Positions 17,970 to 28,320 of a stretch of DNA of 64,000 bases are shown piece by piece. Source of the DNA: Geothrix sp. (lineage in GTDB: Bacteria; Acidobacteriota; Holophagae; Holophagales; Holophagaceae); the NCBI RefSeq assembly GCF_030219325.1, contig NZ_CP126625.1, positions 248,001 to 312,000 of the forward strand, written 5' to 3'. The notes below the pieces were generated by a model that saw only the letters and a program-made list of their open reading frames with translations, was not told the origin of the DNA and made no database searches. The position numbers and the translations under genes are program-made. The stretch's first letter is position 1. Each line of letters starts with the position of its first letter.

Positions 17970-18449
17970 GTGAAGCATCAGAAAGTCATCGCCCTGGTCG
18001 CCCACGATCACCGCAAGAAGGACCTCATCGAGTGGGTCTCGTGGAACCACGCGATCCTGGCGGAGCACCGGCTCGTCTGCACGGGCACCACCGGGCGGCT
18101 GGTAGAGGAGGCCCTGGCCCGGAAGGCGGCCGAGGCGGAGGGCACCTTCCCCGTGCCCCCCATCCGCAAGCTCAAGTCGGGCCCCCTGGGCGGGGATCAG
18201 CAGCTGGGCGCGCTCATCGCGGAAGGGAAGATCGACATGGTGATCTTCCTGTGGGACCCCATGCAGCCCCAGCCCCACGACGTGGACGTGAAGGCCCTCC
18301 TGCGCATCGCCGTGGTCTACAACATCCCCATGGCCTGCTCCCGCAGCTCGGCGGACTTCATGATCTCGTCGCCCCTCATGACCCGCGTCTACCAGCCGGC
18401 CGTGACGGACTACTCGGCCTACATCGGGCGGCAGGTGGAAGGGGACTGA
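17970..18449 (+). CDS. mgsA: Methylglyoxal synthase
   Basis: 159 residues. It converts dihydroxyacetone phosphate to methylglyoxal plus phosphate, a bypass of lower glycolysis under phosphate limitation. Residues equivalent to the E. coli catalytic set are visible: His12 (ALVAHDH), Asp76 (GPLGGDQQ) and His103 (QPHDVDVKALLR). The TGTTG phosphate-binding loop is at 38-42. The start is GTG at 17970 with GCAGGAGG upstream; the ATG at 17951 is out of frame. There is no obvious operon partner. Confidence 0.95.
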   Translation: MKHQKVIALVAHDHRKKDLIEWVSWNHAILAEHRLVCTGTTGRLVEEALARKAAEAEGTFPVPPIRKLKSGPLGGDQQLGALIAEGKIDMVIFLWDPMQPQPHDVDVKALLRIAVVYNIPMACSRSSADFMISSPLMTRVYQPAVTDYSAYIGRQVEGD

Positions 18450-18564
18450 ACCCGGTCGATCTGCGCCGGGCGGCCGAGGTTCCCTTCAGCCTTTTGGTCC
18501 ATTCGTTGTGATGGACACCCCTGTCATTTTGGAGGGTTCACCTCCGGTCCGGGTTGGTTCCGAT

Positions 18565-18639
18565 TTAATAAAGCGCTAAAGAAATAAAGAAATAAACCGC
18601 GGAACAGAAAGTGCTTCCTCGTCCTTGATGTTCAAGGAC
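18565..18639 (+). promoter_or_regulatory. AT-rich tract and hairpin before the hemolysin-III gene
   Basis: The tract at about 18563-18597 is unusually AT-rich for this genome and contains the direct repeat AAAGAAATAAAGAAATAAA. A perfect 8-bp stem (GTCCTTGA / TCAAGGAC, loop TGT) lies at 18621-18639. Its right arm contains AAGGA, the likely ribosome site for the ATG at 18647, so the hairpin could mask initiation. Confidence 0.45.
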
Positions 18640-18646
18640 ACCAGCC

Positions 18647-19390
18647 ATGATCTGCGAGCGCCTTCCCGTGTGTGCTGAGCCGAGTCCGGCAACCATGGCC
18701 GGAGCCGCGCCTCGTGGCAGGCCCATGGATCCTGGCCTGGAACCAAGCCTCCAGCCCCGGTTGAAACCGCGATGGCGAGGCGTGTCCCACCTGCTCGCTG
18801 CCTGTGTCGCCACCCCAGCGGTGGTGTTCCTGTGGCTCGGGGCAGGCTCCTGGGCGGCGCGCTGGGGTGCGGCGATCTACGGGTTGAGTCTGGTGACGCT
18901 CCTGGCCACCTCCGCCATCTACCACCGGCCCACCTGGGCGCCGCGGGCGAGAGACCTGGTGGGACGCCTGGACCAATCGGCCATCTTCCTGCTCATCGCG
19001 GGCACCTACACCCCCTTTGGCCTGCTGCTGGGATCCGGGACCGGCCACCTCCTGTTGGCCCTCGTCTGGGGCGGGGCGCTGGGCGGCGTGATGCTGTCCC
19101 TGCTGTGGCCGGCGGCCCCCAAGCCGCTGATGGCGGGGATCTATGTGGCCTTCGGGTGGTCCTTCGCGCTGCTGGTCCCCTCGCTGTTCCGCGCGGCGGG
19201 CGTGACGGTGATCGGTCTGATCGTGGCCGGGGCCCTCGCCTACACAGTGGGTGCCCTCATCTATGCGCTCCGGCGGCCCGACCCCTTTCCCCGCACGTTC
19301 GGTTACCACGAGATCTTCCATCTCCTGGTGGTGGCTGCGGCGGCGTGTCATTTCGTGGCCGTGACCCTGGCCCTGCCCTCGCTCGGTTGA
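18647..19390 (+). CDS. Hemolysin III / PAQR-family membrane protein
   Basis: Up to 247 residues with seven predicted membrane helices. Family motifs are present: TSAIYHRP (first conserved His), RLDQSAIFLLIAGTYTPF, and GYHEIFHLLVVAAAACHF near the C-terminus with the paired metal-site His residues. PAQR/HlyIII proteins are integral membrane proteins with a proposed zinc-dependent hydrolase site, and TrhA-type members affect membrane energetics. ATGs at 18695 and 18725 would remove a non-conserved 16-26 residue leader and are credible alternatives. It is convergent with the L,D-transpeptidase remnant. Confidence 0.88.
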   Translation: MICERLPVCAEPSPATMAGAAPRGRPMDPGLEPSLQPRLKPRWRGVSHLLAACVATPAVVFLWLGAGSWAARWGAAIYGLSLVTLLATSAIYHRPTWAPRARDLVGRLDQSAIFLLIAGTYTPFGLLLGSGTGHLLLALVWGGALGGVMLSLLWPAAPKPLMAGIYVAFGWSFALLVPSLFRAAGVTVIGLIVAGALAYTVGALIYALRRPDPFPRTFGYHEIFHLLVVAAAACHFVAVTLALPSLG

Positions 19391-19408
19391 GGGCGGTCCC
19401 GGTTCCAG

Positions 19409-19974
19409 TCAGTGAGCCTCGATCCGCATCCGATCGCCGGGCCGGGTTCGGGCGAGGATCTCCAGGAAATGGGCCCGGGTGACGGCCACGCAGCCGGCGG
19501 TGGGCTCGTAGCCGGGCCGCGCCACGTGGAAGAAGATGGCGCTGCCCAGGCCCGGCACCACGGGGGCATCGTTGTAGCCGAGGGGCACGATGAGGTCGTA
19601 GACGTCGTCCTCTCGCCAGAGATTCTCGTGGCTGGGGTCGAAGGGCAGCTTCACGGGGCGGTTGTAGCGGGAATCCCTCGGGTCGTCGCACCAGCCGTCG
19701 GCGGGCTGCAAGGCGATGGGCTTCCAGCATTCCGGCAGCAGCGAGCTCTCGACTTTGTCGGGCCGGTAGTGGAGGCCCCGCATGGCGAATGCCCAGAAGG
19801 CGTGCGGCCGTCGCCCTCCCGCTTGTCGCACCGGGGGGCCACGCCGGCCCGGGCCACGGCGCATGGATAGGCCCTGCCACCCACCCTCAGCACCCAGGTG
19901 CGGTTCGCGGCCTTCCGCACCCGCAGGGGCTCCCGGGCATGGATGAGCCCCAGGGCCAGGGCGGTCAGCGCCAA
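19409..19974 (-). pseudogene. L,D-transpeptidase (YkuD) broken by a frameshift
   Basis: The N-terminal part (TTG start at 19974, signal-like LALTALALGLIHA) reads into DKREGDGRTPSG near 19810, the classic start of the catalytic fold. From there the homologous sequence continues in another frame: AFWAFAMRGLHYRPDKVESS, then RYNRPVKLPF, and the active-site region PTAGCVAV with the catalytic Cys, ending at 19409. Joining GRTP to AFWAF needs a frame change, consistent with a small deletion of about 7 bases. No ATG precedes the signal in frame, so the 5' end may also be damaged or use TTG. It is either a real pseudogene or an assembly error. The intact enzyme would make or edit peptidoglycan cross-links. 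Confidence 0.75.
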
Positions 19975-20095
19975 GGCGGCGAACCGGCGGAGGGGGGCAC
20001 GGGGCCTCCTGGGCAGGGGAACGTGGGAATCGTTCCATCCTAGTCACATCGAATGCTTCGTCCATCTGGCCGCCCGGGTCCCGTAGGATCTGTCC

Positions 20096-21517
20096 ATGCC
20101 CCTCCTCTCCGATCTGATCCAGCGCGCGGCCGACCGGCTCTTCATGCCCTGGGTGCTGCTCGTCCTCATGGGCGGCGGCCTCTACCTGACCCTGCGCCTG
20201 CGCGTGGTGCAGGTGCGGCGCTTCCGCGAGGCCCTGCGGGTCATGCTGACAGCGCGGCCCCGGGGCGCGGACGGCCCGCTGACGCCCTTCCAGGCCTTCA
20301 TGACGGCCCTGGGGGCCTCCATCGGCACCGGCAACATCGCGGGCGTAGCCACGGCCATCATCTCCGGTGGCCCCGGCGCGCTGTTCTGGATCTGGTGCTA
20401 CGGCTTCTTCGCCACGGCCATCAAGTTCTGCGAGGCGGTGCTGGGCCTGCGCTTCCGCGTGGCGCGCGGCGACCAGGTGCAGAGCGGGCCCATGTACTAC
20501 CTGCGTGACGGCCTGAAGTCCCCGGCCCTGGCCTGGCTCTACGCCGCCGCAGCCTGCCTGGGGGCCCTGACCACCACGCCCTTCTCCCAGCCCAACAGCA
20601 TCGGCGTGGCCCTGAGCCATGTGCTGCCCACCGGCGCGGTGGTGCTGCCCTGGCTGGGCGCCGTGTCGCGGACGTCGCTCTATGTGGGCCTGGCCGTGGG
20701 CGTGCTGACCTGGGCGGTCATCATCGGCGGCATCAAGGTCATCGGCCGCGCGGCGGAGAAGCTGGCGCCCCTCAAGGTGGGCCTCTACCTGGCCGGGGGC
20801 CTGATCGTGCTCGTGACGTACGCCGCGGCCCTTCCCTCGGTGCTGGCCCTGGTCTTCCGCGAGGCCTTCTCCCTGCATGCCGCCGGCGGCACGGCCGCGG
20901 GCCTGGGCGTGATGATGGCCATGCGCTACGGCGTGGCGCGGGGTGTGTACGCCAACGAGGCGGGCTACGGCACCGCGGCGGTGGCCTACGGCACCGCGCA
21001 GAGCGATCGGCCCGAACAGCAGGGCCTGCACGCGGTGATGGAGACCTTCATCGTGTCCTGCGTGACCTCCTCCATCAGCGCCCTGACCATCCTCGTGAGC
21101 GGCGTGGCGCAGCAGTCCATCGCGGTGATCCGCGCCGGGGGCGAGGGCCTCACCAGCACGGCGGCGGTGGCCGGCGCCTTCAACACGGCGATGCCCACGG
21201 TGGGTGGCTGGATCGTGGCCTTCTGCGCCTTCCTCTTCGGCTACACCACCCTCATCGGCTGGGCCTTCTACGGCGAGCAGGCCCTCGAGTACCTGGTCGG
21301 CCCCCGGGCCACGAGGGTGTACCGCTGGATCTACTGCCTGCTCATCCCCTTCGGCGCCATCGCCAAGCCCACCGCCGTGTGGGCCTGGGGTGACATGATG
21401 AACGCGCTGCAGGTGTTCCCCAACATGATCGGCCTCCTCGGCCTGGCCGGCCTCGCGGCGAAGTACGCGACGCGGCGGGGTGGCGCCGAGTCCAGCGCCG
21501 GATTGGAGGCGCCGTGA
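20096..21517 (+). CDS. AGCS-family sodium:alanine/glycine symporter
   Basis: 473 residues and about eleven membrane helices, typical of the AGCS family. The signature GASIGTGNIAGVATAI (about residues 79-94) forms the Na+ and substrate site, and NEAGYGTAAVAYG is the second conserved block (about 287-299). It imports small amino acids such as alanine or glycine with Na+. The ATG at 20096 follows TAGGATCTGTCC. The stop overlaps the GTG start of the Kir channel by 4 bp, so the two are coupled. Confidence 0.92.
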   Translation: MPLLSDLIQRAADRLFMPWVLLVLMGGGLYLTLRLRVVQVRRFREALRVMLTARPRGADGPLTPFQAFMTALGASIGTGNIAGVATAIISGGPGALFWIWCYGFFATAIKFCEAVLGLRFRVARGDQVQSGPMYYLRDGLKSPALAWLYAAAACLGALTTTPFSQPNSIGVALSHVLPTGAVVLPWLGAVSRTSLYVGLAVGVLTWAVIIGGIKVIGRAAEKLAPLKVGLYLAGGLIVLVTYAAALPSVLALVFREAFSLHAAGGTAAGLGVMMAMRYGVARGVYANEAGYGTAAVAYGTAQSDRPEQQGLHAVMETFIVSCVTSSISALTILVSGVAQQSIAVIRAGGEGLTSTAAVAGAFNTAMPTVGGWIVAFCAFLFGYTTLIGWAFYGEQALEYLVGPRATRVYRWIYCLLIPFGAIAKPTAVWAWGDMMNALQVFPNMIGLLGLAGLAAKYATRRGGAESSAGLEAP

Positions 21518-22446
21518 CGCCACTCCCCCGCTTCAACCGCAGCCTCCCCAACGACGACCTGGGCCTGGGCGTCCGCGTGGGCCCGGGGCGCAGCGTCAAC
21601 AAGGACGGCACCTTCAACGTGCGCCGCGCGGGCCTGCCCTTCTTCCGGGGCTACGAGCTGTACCACCGGCTCATCACCATGGGCGGCTTCCGCTTCCTGG
21701 CCCTGCTCTTCCTGGGGTTCCTCGTGGCCAATGCCCTGTTCGCGGCCGTCTACCTGGGCATCGGCATGGACCAGTTCATCCGGACCGGTGGCCACAGCCG
21801 CCTGGACCGGCTCATGGACGCCTTCTTCTTCAGCGCCCAGACCCTCACCACCGTGGGGTACGGGCACATCAGCCCCAACAGCCACCTGGTGAGCGCCGTG
21901 GCGGCCTTCGAATCCCTGCTGGGGCTCCTGAGCTTCGCCCTGGCCACGGGCCTGCTCTACGGCCGCTTCTCGCGGCCCCATGCCCAGATGCGGTTCAGCC
22001 AGCGGGCCGTGGTGGCGCCCTATCGAGGCGGCACTGCCTTCATGTTCCGGTTCGTGAACCGGCGCAGCAACCAGCTCATCGAGGTGGAGGCCACCGTGGT
22101 GCTCTCCTGCAACGATCCGGAGACCGGCACCCGCCGCTTCGTCACCCTCTCGCTGGAGCGCAGCAAGATCAACCTCTTCCCCACCAGCTGGACCGTGGTG
22201 CATCCCATCGACGAGTCCAGCCCCCTCTCCGGCCTGACGACCGAGGATCTGGAGCGGGCCCAGGCCGAGTTCATCGTCCTCATCAAGGCCTTCGACGACA
22301 CCTTCGCCCAGACCATCTACCAGCGCACTTCGTACATCGCCGGGGAGATCCTCTGGGGCGCGCGCTTCCAGCCCATGGCCACCCTCGCGGTGGATGGCGT
22401 GATGGAGATGGATGTGGAGAAGGTCGATGCGACGGAGGTCGTCTAG
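21514..22446 (+). CDS. KirBac-type inward-rectifier potassium channel
   Basis: 310 residues. A slide-helix region (about 40-55) precedes two membrane helices (about 58-82 and 125-150) that flank the pore helix and selectivity filter TTVGYG (113-117). The immunoglobulin-like cytoplasmic domain follows, starting RPHAQMRFSQRAVVAPY, as in KirBac. It forms a tetrameric K+ channel. The start is GTG at 21514, overlapping the AGCS stop. It is convergent with kdpE and marks the edge of the potassium island. Confidence 0.93.
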   Translation: MTPLPRFNRSLPNDDLGLGVRVGPGRSVNKDGTFNVRRAGLPFFRGYELYHRLITMGGFRFLALLFLGFLVANALFAAVYLGIGMDQFIRTGGHSRLDRLMDAFFFSAQTLTTVGYGHISPNSHLVSAVAAFESLLGLLSFALATGLLYGRFSRPHAQMRFSQRAVVAPYRGGTAFMFRFVNRRSNQLIEVEATVVLSCNDPETGTRRFVTLSLERSKINLFPTSWTVVHPIDESSPLSGLTTEDLERAQAEFIVLIKAFDDTFAQTIYQRTSYIAGEILWGARFQPMATLAVDGVMEMDVEKVDATEVV

Positions 22447-22464
22447 AGAGCAGGAAGCACCGGC

Positions 22465-23156
<692 letters not shown>

Positions 23157-23160
<4 letters not shown>

Positions 23161-25841
23161 GGGGCCTCCTCCGGCATTGCGGGCGGCGTCCCCAGGGGCA
23201 GAGTCACCAGGAACTGGGCGCCGCCCTGGGGGTGGTTCACGGCCTGGATGCGGCCCTGGTGGGCCGTCACGATGCCCTTGCAGATGGCGAGGCCCAGCCC
23301 GGCCCCGGGCCGGTTCGAGGCGGCCTGGCCCCGGGCCAGCTTCTCGAAGATCCGCTCCTCCTCCCCGGCGGGGATGCCCGGCCCCTGGTCGGCGATGGAG
23401 AGCGTGAGCGACTTTCCGGCGGCCCAGGCCTTGATGTCCACGGGGGATTCCGGCGGCGAGTATTTCAGGGCGTTGTCGAGGAGGTTCAGCAGCAGCTGCT
23501 CCATGAGCACACCATCCATGGCCACCAGGGGCAGGTCCTCGGGCAGGGCGACGCGCACGCGATGGGCTTCCAGGGCCAGCTCCCGGCGGTTAAGGGCGGC
23601 GCCCACCACCTCCTCCACGGGCATCCACTCGGTCTGCAGGTCCAGGGAACCTGCCTCCAGGCGCGTGATGTCCAGCAGGTTGCTGACCAGACGGTGGAGG
23701 CGCTGGGCCTCCTCCTGGGCGGACTGGAGCAGCTCCCGCCGGGCGGGCTCGGGAAGATCCGGCGTCTCCAGGGCTGTGCTGACGGCGCCGGTGATGACGC
23801 CCAGCGGCGTGCGCAGGTCGTGGGAGACCGAGCTGAGCAGGGCGTTGCGGAGCCGCTCCTCGTCCGCCCGGCGCTTGTCCTGAGCGCCCTGCTCGGCCAG
23901 GAGGGCCCGCTCCAGGGCCAGGGCCGTCTGAGTGGCGAAGGCTTCGAGCAGCTGGCGCTGGTCCGGCTCGGCCCAGCGGGGCGCGCCCTCGGGGAGCAGG
24001 CCCAGGACGCCGAGGGCCCCGGCCGCCCCCTTCAGGGGCAGGTAGGTGGCGCGCGCGCCCGGCAGGGTGAGGGTGCCGAGGCCGGCGGGTTCCGCATGGT
24101 CGAAGACCCACTGGGCCACGCCCAGCTCCTGGTCGTTGAGGGGGAAGGCCAGGGGATGGGCGGGCGCCTGCAGACGGCCATGCTCATCGGGTCGCAGCAT
24201 CACGCCCTGGCTCTGGAACTGGGTGGCCACGTTCTGGAGGGCGGAGGCCACCAGGGCCGCGGAGCCCGAGCTGCGGGCCAGCTCCTGCCCCAGGCGGTAG
24301 AGGGCGTGGGTGCGCTGCTCTCGACCGCGCGCCAGGCGGGCCTGGGCGCGGATCCGCTCCGTGAGGTTGCCGATGACCACGCCCATCAGCAGCATCACGG
24401 CAAAGGTGCCCACGTGCCGGAAGTCAGTGACCGCGAAGGTGTAGTACGGGGGCACGAAGAGGAAGTCGAGGGCCGCGACGCTGAGCACGGAGGCCAGCAG
24501 GGAGGGGCCGCGGCCGAAGCGCGTGGCCACGATGAGGATGCCCAGGAGGTAGACCATGACGATGTCCGCCAGCTCGGTGCGGCGGAAGATGAGGCTGGCC
24601 AGGACACTGGCCAGCACCACGGTCAGGGCGCTCAGCAGGTAGTTGCGCAGGGGGCTCGTGATGGTGCGCCGGATGAGGGGCGTGGCCGGTTCGCGGCCCG
24701 GCTCGCCGCTGATGACGTAGACGTCGATGGTGCCGCTGTCGCGGATGAGATCGTCCACCGTGGAGCCCATCACCAGCTCCATCCAGCGGGGCCGGGAGGG
24801 TTTCCCCACCACGATCTTGGTGATGTTGCGGTCCCGGGCGAAGGTGAGGATGTCCTCCACCAGGGCGCCGGCCCCTTCGATGACCGCCGTCTCGCCGCCC
24901 AGTTTCTCGGCCAGGCGCAGGTTGGCCTCCAGGCGGGTGCGGTCCTCGTCCGTGAAGCGGAGGTGCTGGCGGGACTCCACGTAGAGGGCCAGCCAGGGCG
25001 CTCCGAGCGCGCCCGCCATGCGGCGGGTGCCGCGGATGAGGCGCTCGGACAGCTCCCCCGGGCCCACGCACACGAGCAGGCGGTCGCCGGCCGCCCAGGT
25101 CTTGCGGATGCCCTCGGAGGCCATGTAGCGGCGCATCTGCGCGTCCACGCTCTCGGCCGTGTGCCGCAGGGCCAGCTCACGCAGGGCCAGCAGGTTGCCC
25201 TTGCGGAAGAAGTGATCCTGGGCGTGGCGGGCCTGGTCCGGCAGGTAGACCTTCCCCTCCTTCAGGCGGAGCAGCAGGTCGTCCGGCGGCAGATCCACCA
25301 GCTCCACCTCGTCGGCGCGCTCCAGCACGGTGTCGGGCACGTTCTCCCGGACGATCACGCCCGTGATCTGGGCCACCACGTCCTTGAGGCTTTCCAGGTG
25401 CTGCACGTTCAGGGTGGTGTAGACGTCGATGCCCGCGTCCAGCAGCTCCATCACGTCCTGCCAGCGCTTGGCGTGCCGGGACCCCATCACGTTCGAGTGG
25501 GCCAGCTCGTCCATGAGGATCAGCTCGGGCCGCCGCTGCAGGGCCGCGTCCAGGTCGAACTCCGGCAGGAACTGGCCCGCGTAGGCCAGCTCCCTGCGGG
25601 GCAGCACCTCAAGCCCCTCGAGCAGGGCCGCGGTCTCGCTGCGGCCGTGGGTCTCCACCACGCCCACGACCACGCCCACGCCCTCCTTCCGGCGCTCCTG
25701 CGCCTCCGAGAGCATGGCGAAGGTCTTGCCGACGCCGGGCGCCGCACCGAAGAAGACCTTCAGCTTGGCGCGCGTCTCGCGGGACTCCTGCTCCTGCACC
25801 TGGCGCAGGAGGGCATCGGGGTCCGGGCGTTCGAGCGGCAT
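23157..25841 (-). CDS. kdpD: KdpD sensor histidine kinase
   Basis: 894 residues, full length. The N-terminal KdpD domain has Walker A GAAPGVGKT (32-40) and a Walker-B-like ILMDELAHSN. A universal-stress-protein-like domain (about 250-370) follows, then four membrane helices (about 395-490), a GAF-like domain, HisKA with phospho-His near 673 (SSVSHDLRTPLG) and HATPase (DQGPGIP, GAGLGLAI). It senses K+ limitation or osmotic state and phosphorylates KdpE. It lies about 4 kb from kdpFABC, with the porin and remnants between; the usual order is kdpFABCDE. Confidence 0.96.
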
Positions 25842-25922
25842 GCAGTCAACCTATCCGGAATTCGGCCCATGTTGAACACGGAACGGCTTGGGTGTGCCGA
25901 TCAGGAGGGTTCTCGGAGGACC

Positions 25923-26645
25923 TCAACCTTGGATGGCCACAGTCATCGTGCTGTGGCGCTTCTGCCGGTCTCCCTGGTCGTAGAGGAATGCCTCGGAGGT
26001 CCGGGTGGCCACCACCAGCCGCTGCTCCCGGACCGTGTAGGTGGTCCTGATCAGGCTCGTGCCATGAATGCGGCCGTAGAGGCGGCTGTGCCGGCCGGTG
26101 TAGTCCAGGGAGCATTCCGTGACCAGGGGCACGCCGTCATCATCCATCCAGACCTTCAGGATGGATTCCGCCTGCGTAACGAGGCTCTGGTGGTGGGTGG
26201 GGATCCTGGTCGCGTTCCTGAAGATCAGGGTCCGGACCTCCTTCCCCTGGTACGACTCGCGGCCTTCTGACTTGAACCGGGCGGCGTCCAGAAGCCCGGA
26301 CATCTCGCTCGCCTGGTTGAGCAGACTGTCCAACCGGGCCGGGCCGAGGTCCTTCTGCACCTCTTCCATGAAAATCGAGGTGAGCGATGCAGGGCCTGTG
26401 GGAGAAGGGTTCCAGGTTACCTGCAGGTCGGAGCCGCCCTCGGCCAGTTGCAGCCGCAGCGAATGCTCCTGGACGGCAGGCGTGAAGAAGGTGGTGCCTT
26501 CTTGCCGGAGGTTGTAGGCGACCTCGGCCTTCACGGGGGCCCGACCGTGGAGCCGGTTCAGGGTGGTGCGGAGGTCGGCAGGGCCGTCGGCCCGGGCCAG
26601 GGTGGTGAGAACCAGCACGAACAAAAGCTTGAGGGAGTACCGCAT
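25923..26645 (-). CDS. Secreted protein of unknown function, likely in the K+ regulon
   Basis: 240 residues with a signal peptide (MRYSLKLLFVLVLTTLARA, about 1-19) and no membrane segment afterwards. The rest is a mixed alpha/beta periplasmic protein that I do not recognise. The alternating strands and length are loosely like LolA-fold proteins, but no diagnostic motif is seen. The ATG at 26645 follows GGAGCTGCACC. It is divergent from the porin gene, and a minus-strand pair of the 11-bp repeats lies about 110 bp upstream, linking it to the potassium genes. Confidence 0.6.
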   Translation of the reverse strand: MRYSLKLLFVLVLTTLARADGPADLRTTLNRLHGRAPVKAEVAYNLRQEGTTFFTPAVQEHSLRLQLAEGGSDLQVTWNPSPTGPASLTSIFMEEVQKDLGPARLDSLLNQASEMSGLLDAARFKSEGRESYQGKEVRTLIFRNATRIPTHHQSLVTQAESILKVWMDDDGVPLVTECSLDYTGRHSRLYGRIHGTSLIRTTYTVREQRLVVATRTSEAFLYDQGDRQKRHSTMTVAIQG

Positions 26646-26744
26646 GGTGCAGCTCCAGATGGGGTCAGAGATGGTGGCCGGAATACCTGGGGGAATGGGA
26701 CGACCAGAGGAGGCACACGGGACCTACCTCGGCGGATGTCAGTG

Positions 26745-26773
26745 TCGGCGAGCGGGTGTTAAAGCGGCGTTGG
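26745..26773 (-). promoter_or_regulatory. Putative KdpE-type site for the 25923-26645 gene
   Basis: Read on the minus strand: repeat CCAACGCCGCT (26773-26763) directly followed by repeat TTAACACCCGC (26762-26752), 11 bp each. A weak -10-like GACACT follows one base from the position seen at the other promoters. The downstream TGRCCATSCT block is not conserved here, so this site is less certain than the others. Confidence 0.45.
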
Positions 26774-26839
26774 GATGCCGGCTGCGCGCATTAAGAATTC
26801 GCAATGATCCGCAATGGTCCGCATGGTTCCACTGCTTTC

Positions 26840-26894
26840 TTAACGCCGCCCCACCCTCTATTAGCGCCGCCCTAACGCCCGACGTGGCCATCCT
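26840..26894 (+). promoter_or_regulatory. Putative KdpE-dependent promoter of the porin gene
   Basis: Repeats TTAGCGCCGCC (26861-26871) and CTAACGCCCGA (26872-26882) abut. An extra copy, TTAACGCCGCC, lies at 26840-26850, 21 bp upstream in phase. The block TGGCCATCCT (26885-26894) starts exactly 13 bp after the last repeat begins and contains CATCCT as a plausible -10. This spacing matches the kimA and kdp promoters. Start of transcription near 26901 would leave a leader of about 32 nt. Confidence 0.6.
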
Positions 26895-26932
26895 TTCTGG
26901 CTGGCGATCTGCGCCGGATCTTTGGAGCTGTG

Positions 26933-28306
26933 ATGAAATCTTCTCTTCTGCTACTCATGGTGGCCGGCATTCCGGCCATGGCGCAGGCCTCCGCCGAACT
27001 CACCGCGGTGCAGGTTCCCGCGGCGCCACCCGCCGCGGTGGTCAAGGTCGCCGAGCCCTTCACTTTCGCCGATTTCACCTGGCTGAACGGCAACCCCCGC
27101 ACCAAGGATGCCCCGCTGGATTCCAAGGTCTTCACGGGTGAGTTTCGGGCCGACGTGAACATGGTCTACGACTTCAACCATCCCAAGGACCACACCATCG
27201 TGGGTTCCTGCGAGACGGGCCGGACCAATGAGATCCAGGTGCAGCAGCTGGGTCTCGGCGGCGATTTCCATTGGGAGAACGTCCGCGGCCGTGTCATGAC
27301 CCAGTTCGGGATGTACTCGACCATGACCCCCCGGAATGATGCGAGCCCCTCCCGGGGCCAGTGGGAGTCGGACAAGGCCTACCGCTATGTGTCCGAGGCC
27401 TACGGCGGCTACCACTGGGACGTGCTGAACGGCATCAACCTCGACGCCGGCATCTTCATGTCCTACATCGGCCTGTTCAGCTACTACAACTTCGACAACT
27501 GGGCCTACCAGCCCTCTTACGTATCCGCCAACACTCCCTGGTTCTTCAACGGCCTGCGTCTCCAGGTGTTCCCCTCGGACAAGCTGAAGCTGGAGTTCTG
27601 GCTCACCAACGGATGGCAGTCCTACAACACCTTCAACAACACCCCCGGCATCGGTGCCTGCCTCAACTGGCGGCCCACCGGCGACCTCAACATCATCTCC
27701 AACAACTACGTCCTGGGCGCCGACACGCTGGGCAACCAGAAACGCACCCGCCGCCACACGGACAACAGCATCCAGTGGAAGTACTACGACAAGCCGGAGA
27801 GCTTCATCTCCAGGATGGCGACCAGCTTCACCTTCGACCTGGGCGATGAGCAGGGCGGGGGCGTGAGCCGCTCCGGCAACGCCGCCGAGCCCAAGCAGTA
27901 CTTCGCGGGGTGGATGCTCTACAACCGCTTCTGGTTCAAGGGCGACCGCCACGCCATCACCATTGGCGGCGGGGCCATCACGAACCCCGGCCGCTACCTC
28001 GTCCTCGTGCCCCCCGTCAACGGGGCCACCGCGACCTCGGGCACTCCCTACTTCACTGCGAACCCCGGCGATCCCTTCCACGCCTGGGACTACACGGTGA
28101 CCTACGACTACATGCCCAGCCAGTTCATCACCTTCCGCGGCGAATTCAACCGCCGGGGCGCCAGTGTCCCCTACTTCTCGGGCGAGAACGGCATCACCCC
28201 TCCCGGCGGCAACCAGGGGCCCCTGGGGTCGGCGGTGGCCGGGTGGGCCCCCGACCTCCGCAAGACCGAGAGCCGCATCAACCTGGCCCTGCTCGTGAAG
28301 CTCTAG
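26933..28306 (+). CDS. Outer-membrane beta-barrel porin in the potassium island
   Basis: 457 residues. A signal peptide (about 1-20) and a short Pro/Ala linker are followed by a large beta-barrel with repeated aromatic-girdle strands and a final strand ending NLALLVKL. Segments such as YHWDVLNGINLDAGIFMSYIG resemble the BBP2 (beta-barrel porin 2) family. ATG 26933 is preferred over GTG 26930 because GGAG lies at ideal spacing. The shared operator-like promoter and the position beside kdp suggest it admits K+ under limitation; that substrate is inference. Confidence 0.8.
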   Translation: MKSSLLLLMVAGIPAMAQASAELTAVQVPAAPPAAVVKVAEPFTFADFTWLNGNPRTKDAPLDSKVFTGEFRADVNMVYDFNHPKDHTIVGSCETGRTNEIQVQQLGLGGDFHWENVRGRVMTQFGMYSTMTPRNDASPSRGQWESDKAYRYVSEAYGGYHWDVLNGINLDAGIFMSYIGLFSYYNFDNWAYQPSYVSANTPWFFNGLRLQVFPSDKLKLEFWLTNGWQSYNTFNNTPGIGACLNWRPTGDLNIISNNYVLGADTLGNQKRTRRHTDNSIQWKYYDKPESFISRMATSFTFDLGDEQGGGVSRSGNAAEPKQYFAGWMLYNRFWFKGDRHAITIGGGAITNPGRYLVLVPPVNGATATSGTPYFTANPGDPFHAWDYTVTYDYMPSQFITFRGEFNRRGASVPYFSGENGITPPGGNQGPLGSAVAGWAPDLRKTESRINLALLVKL

Positions 28307-28320
28307 ATTCAGGACACGCG

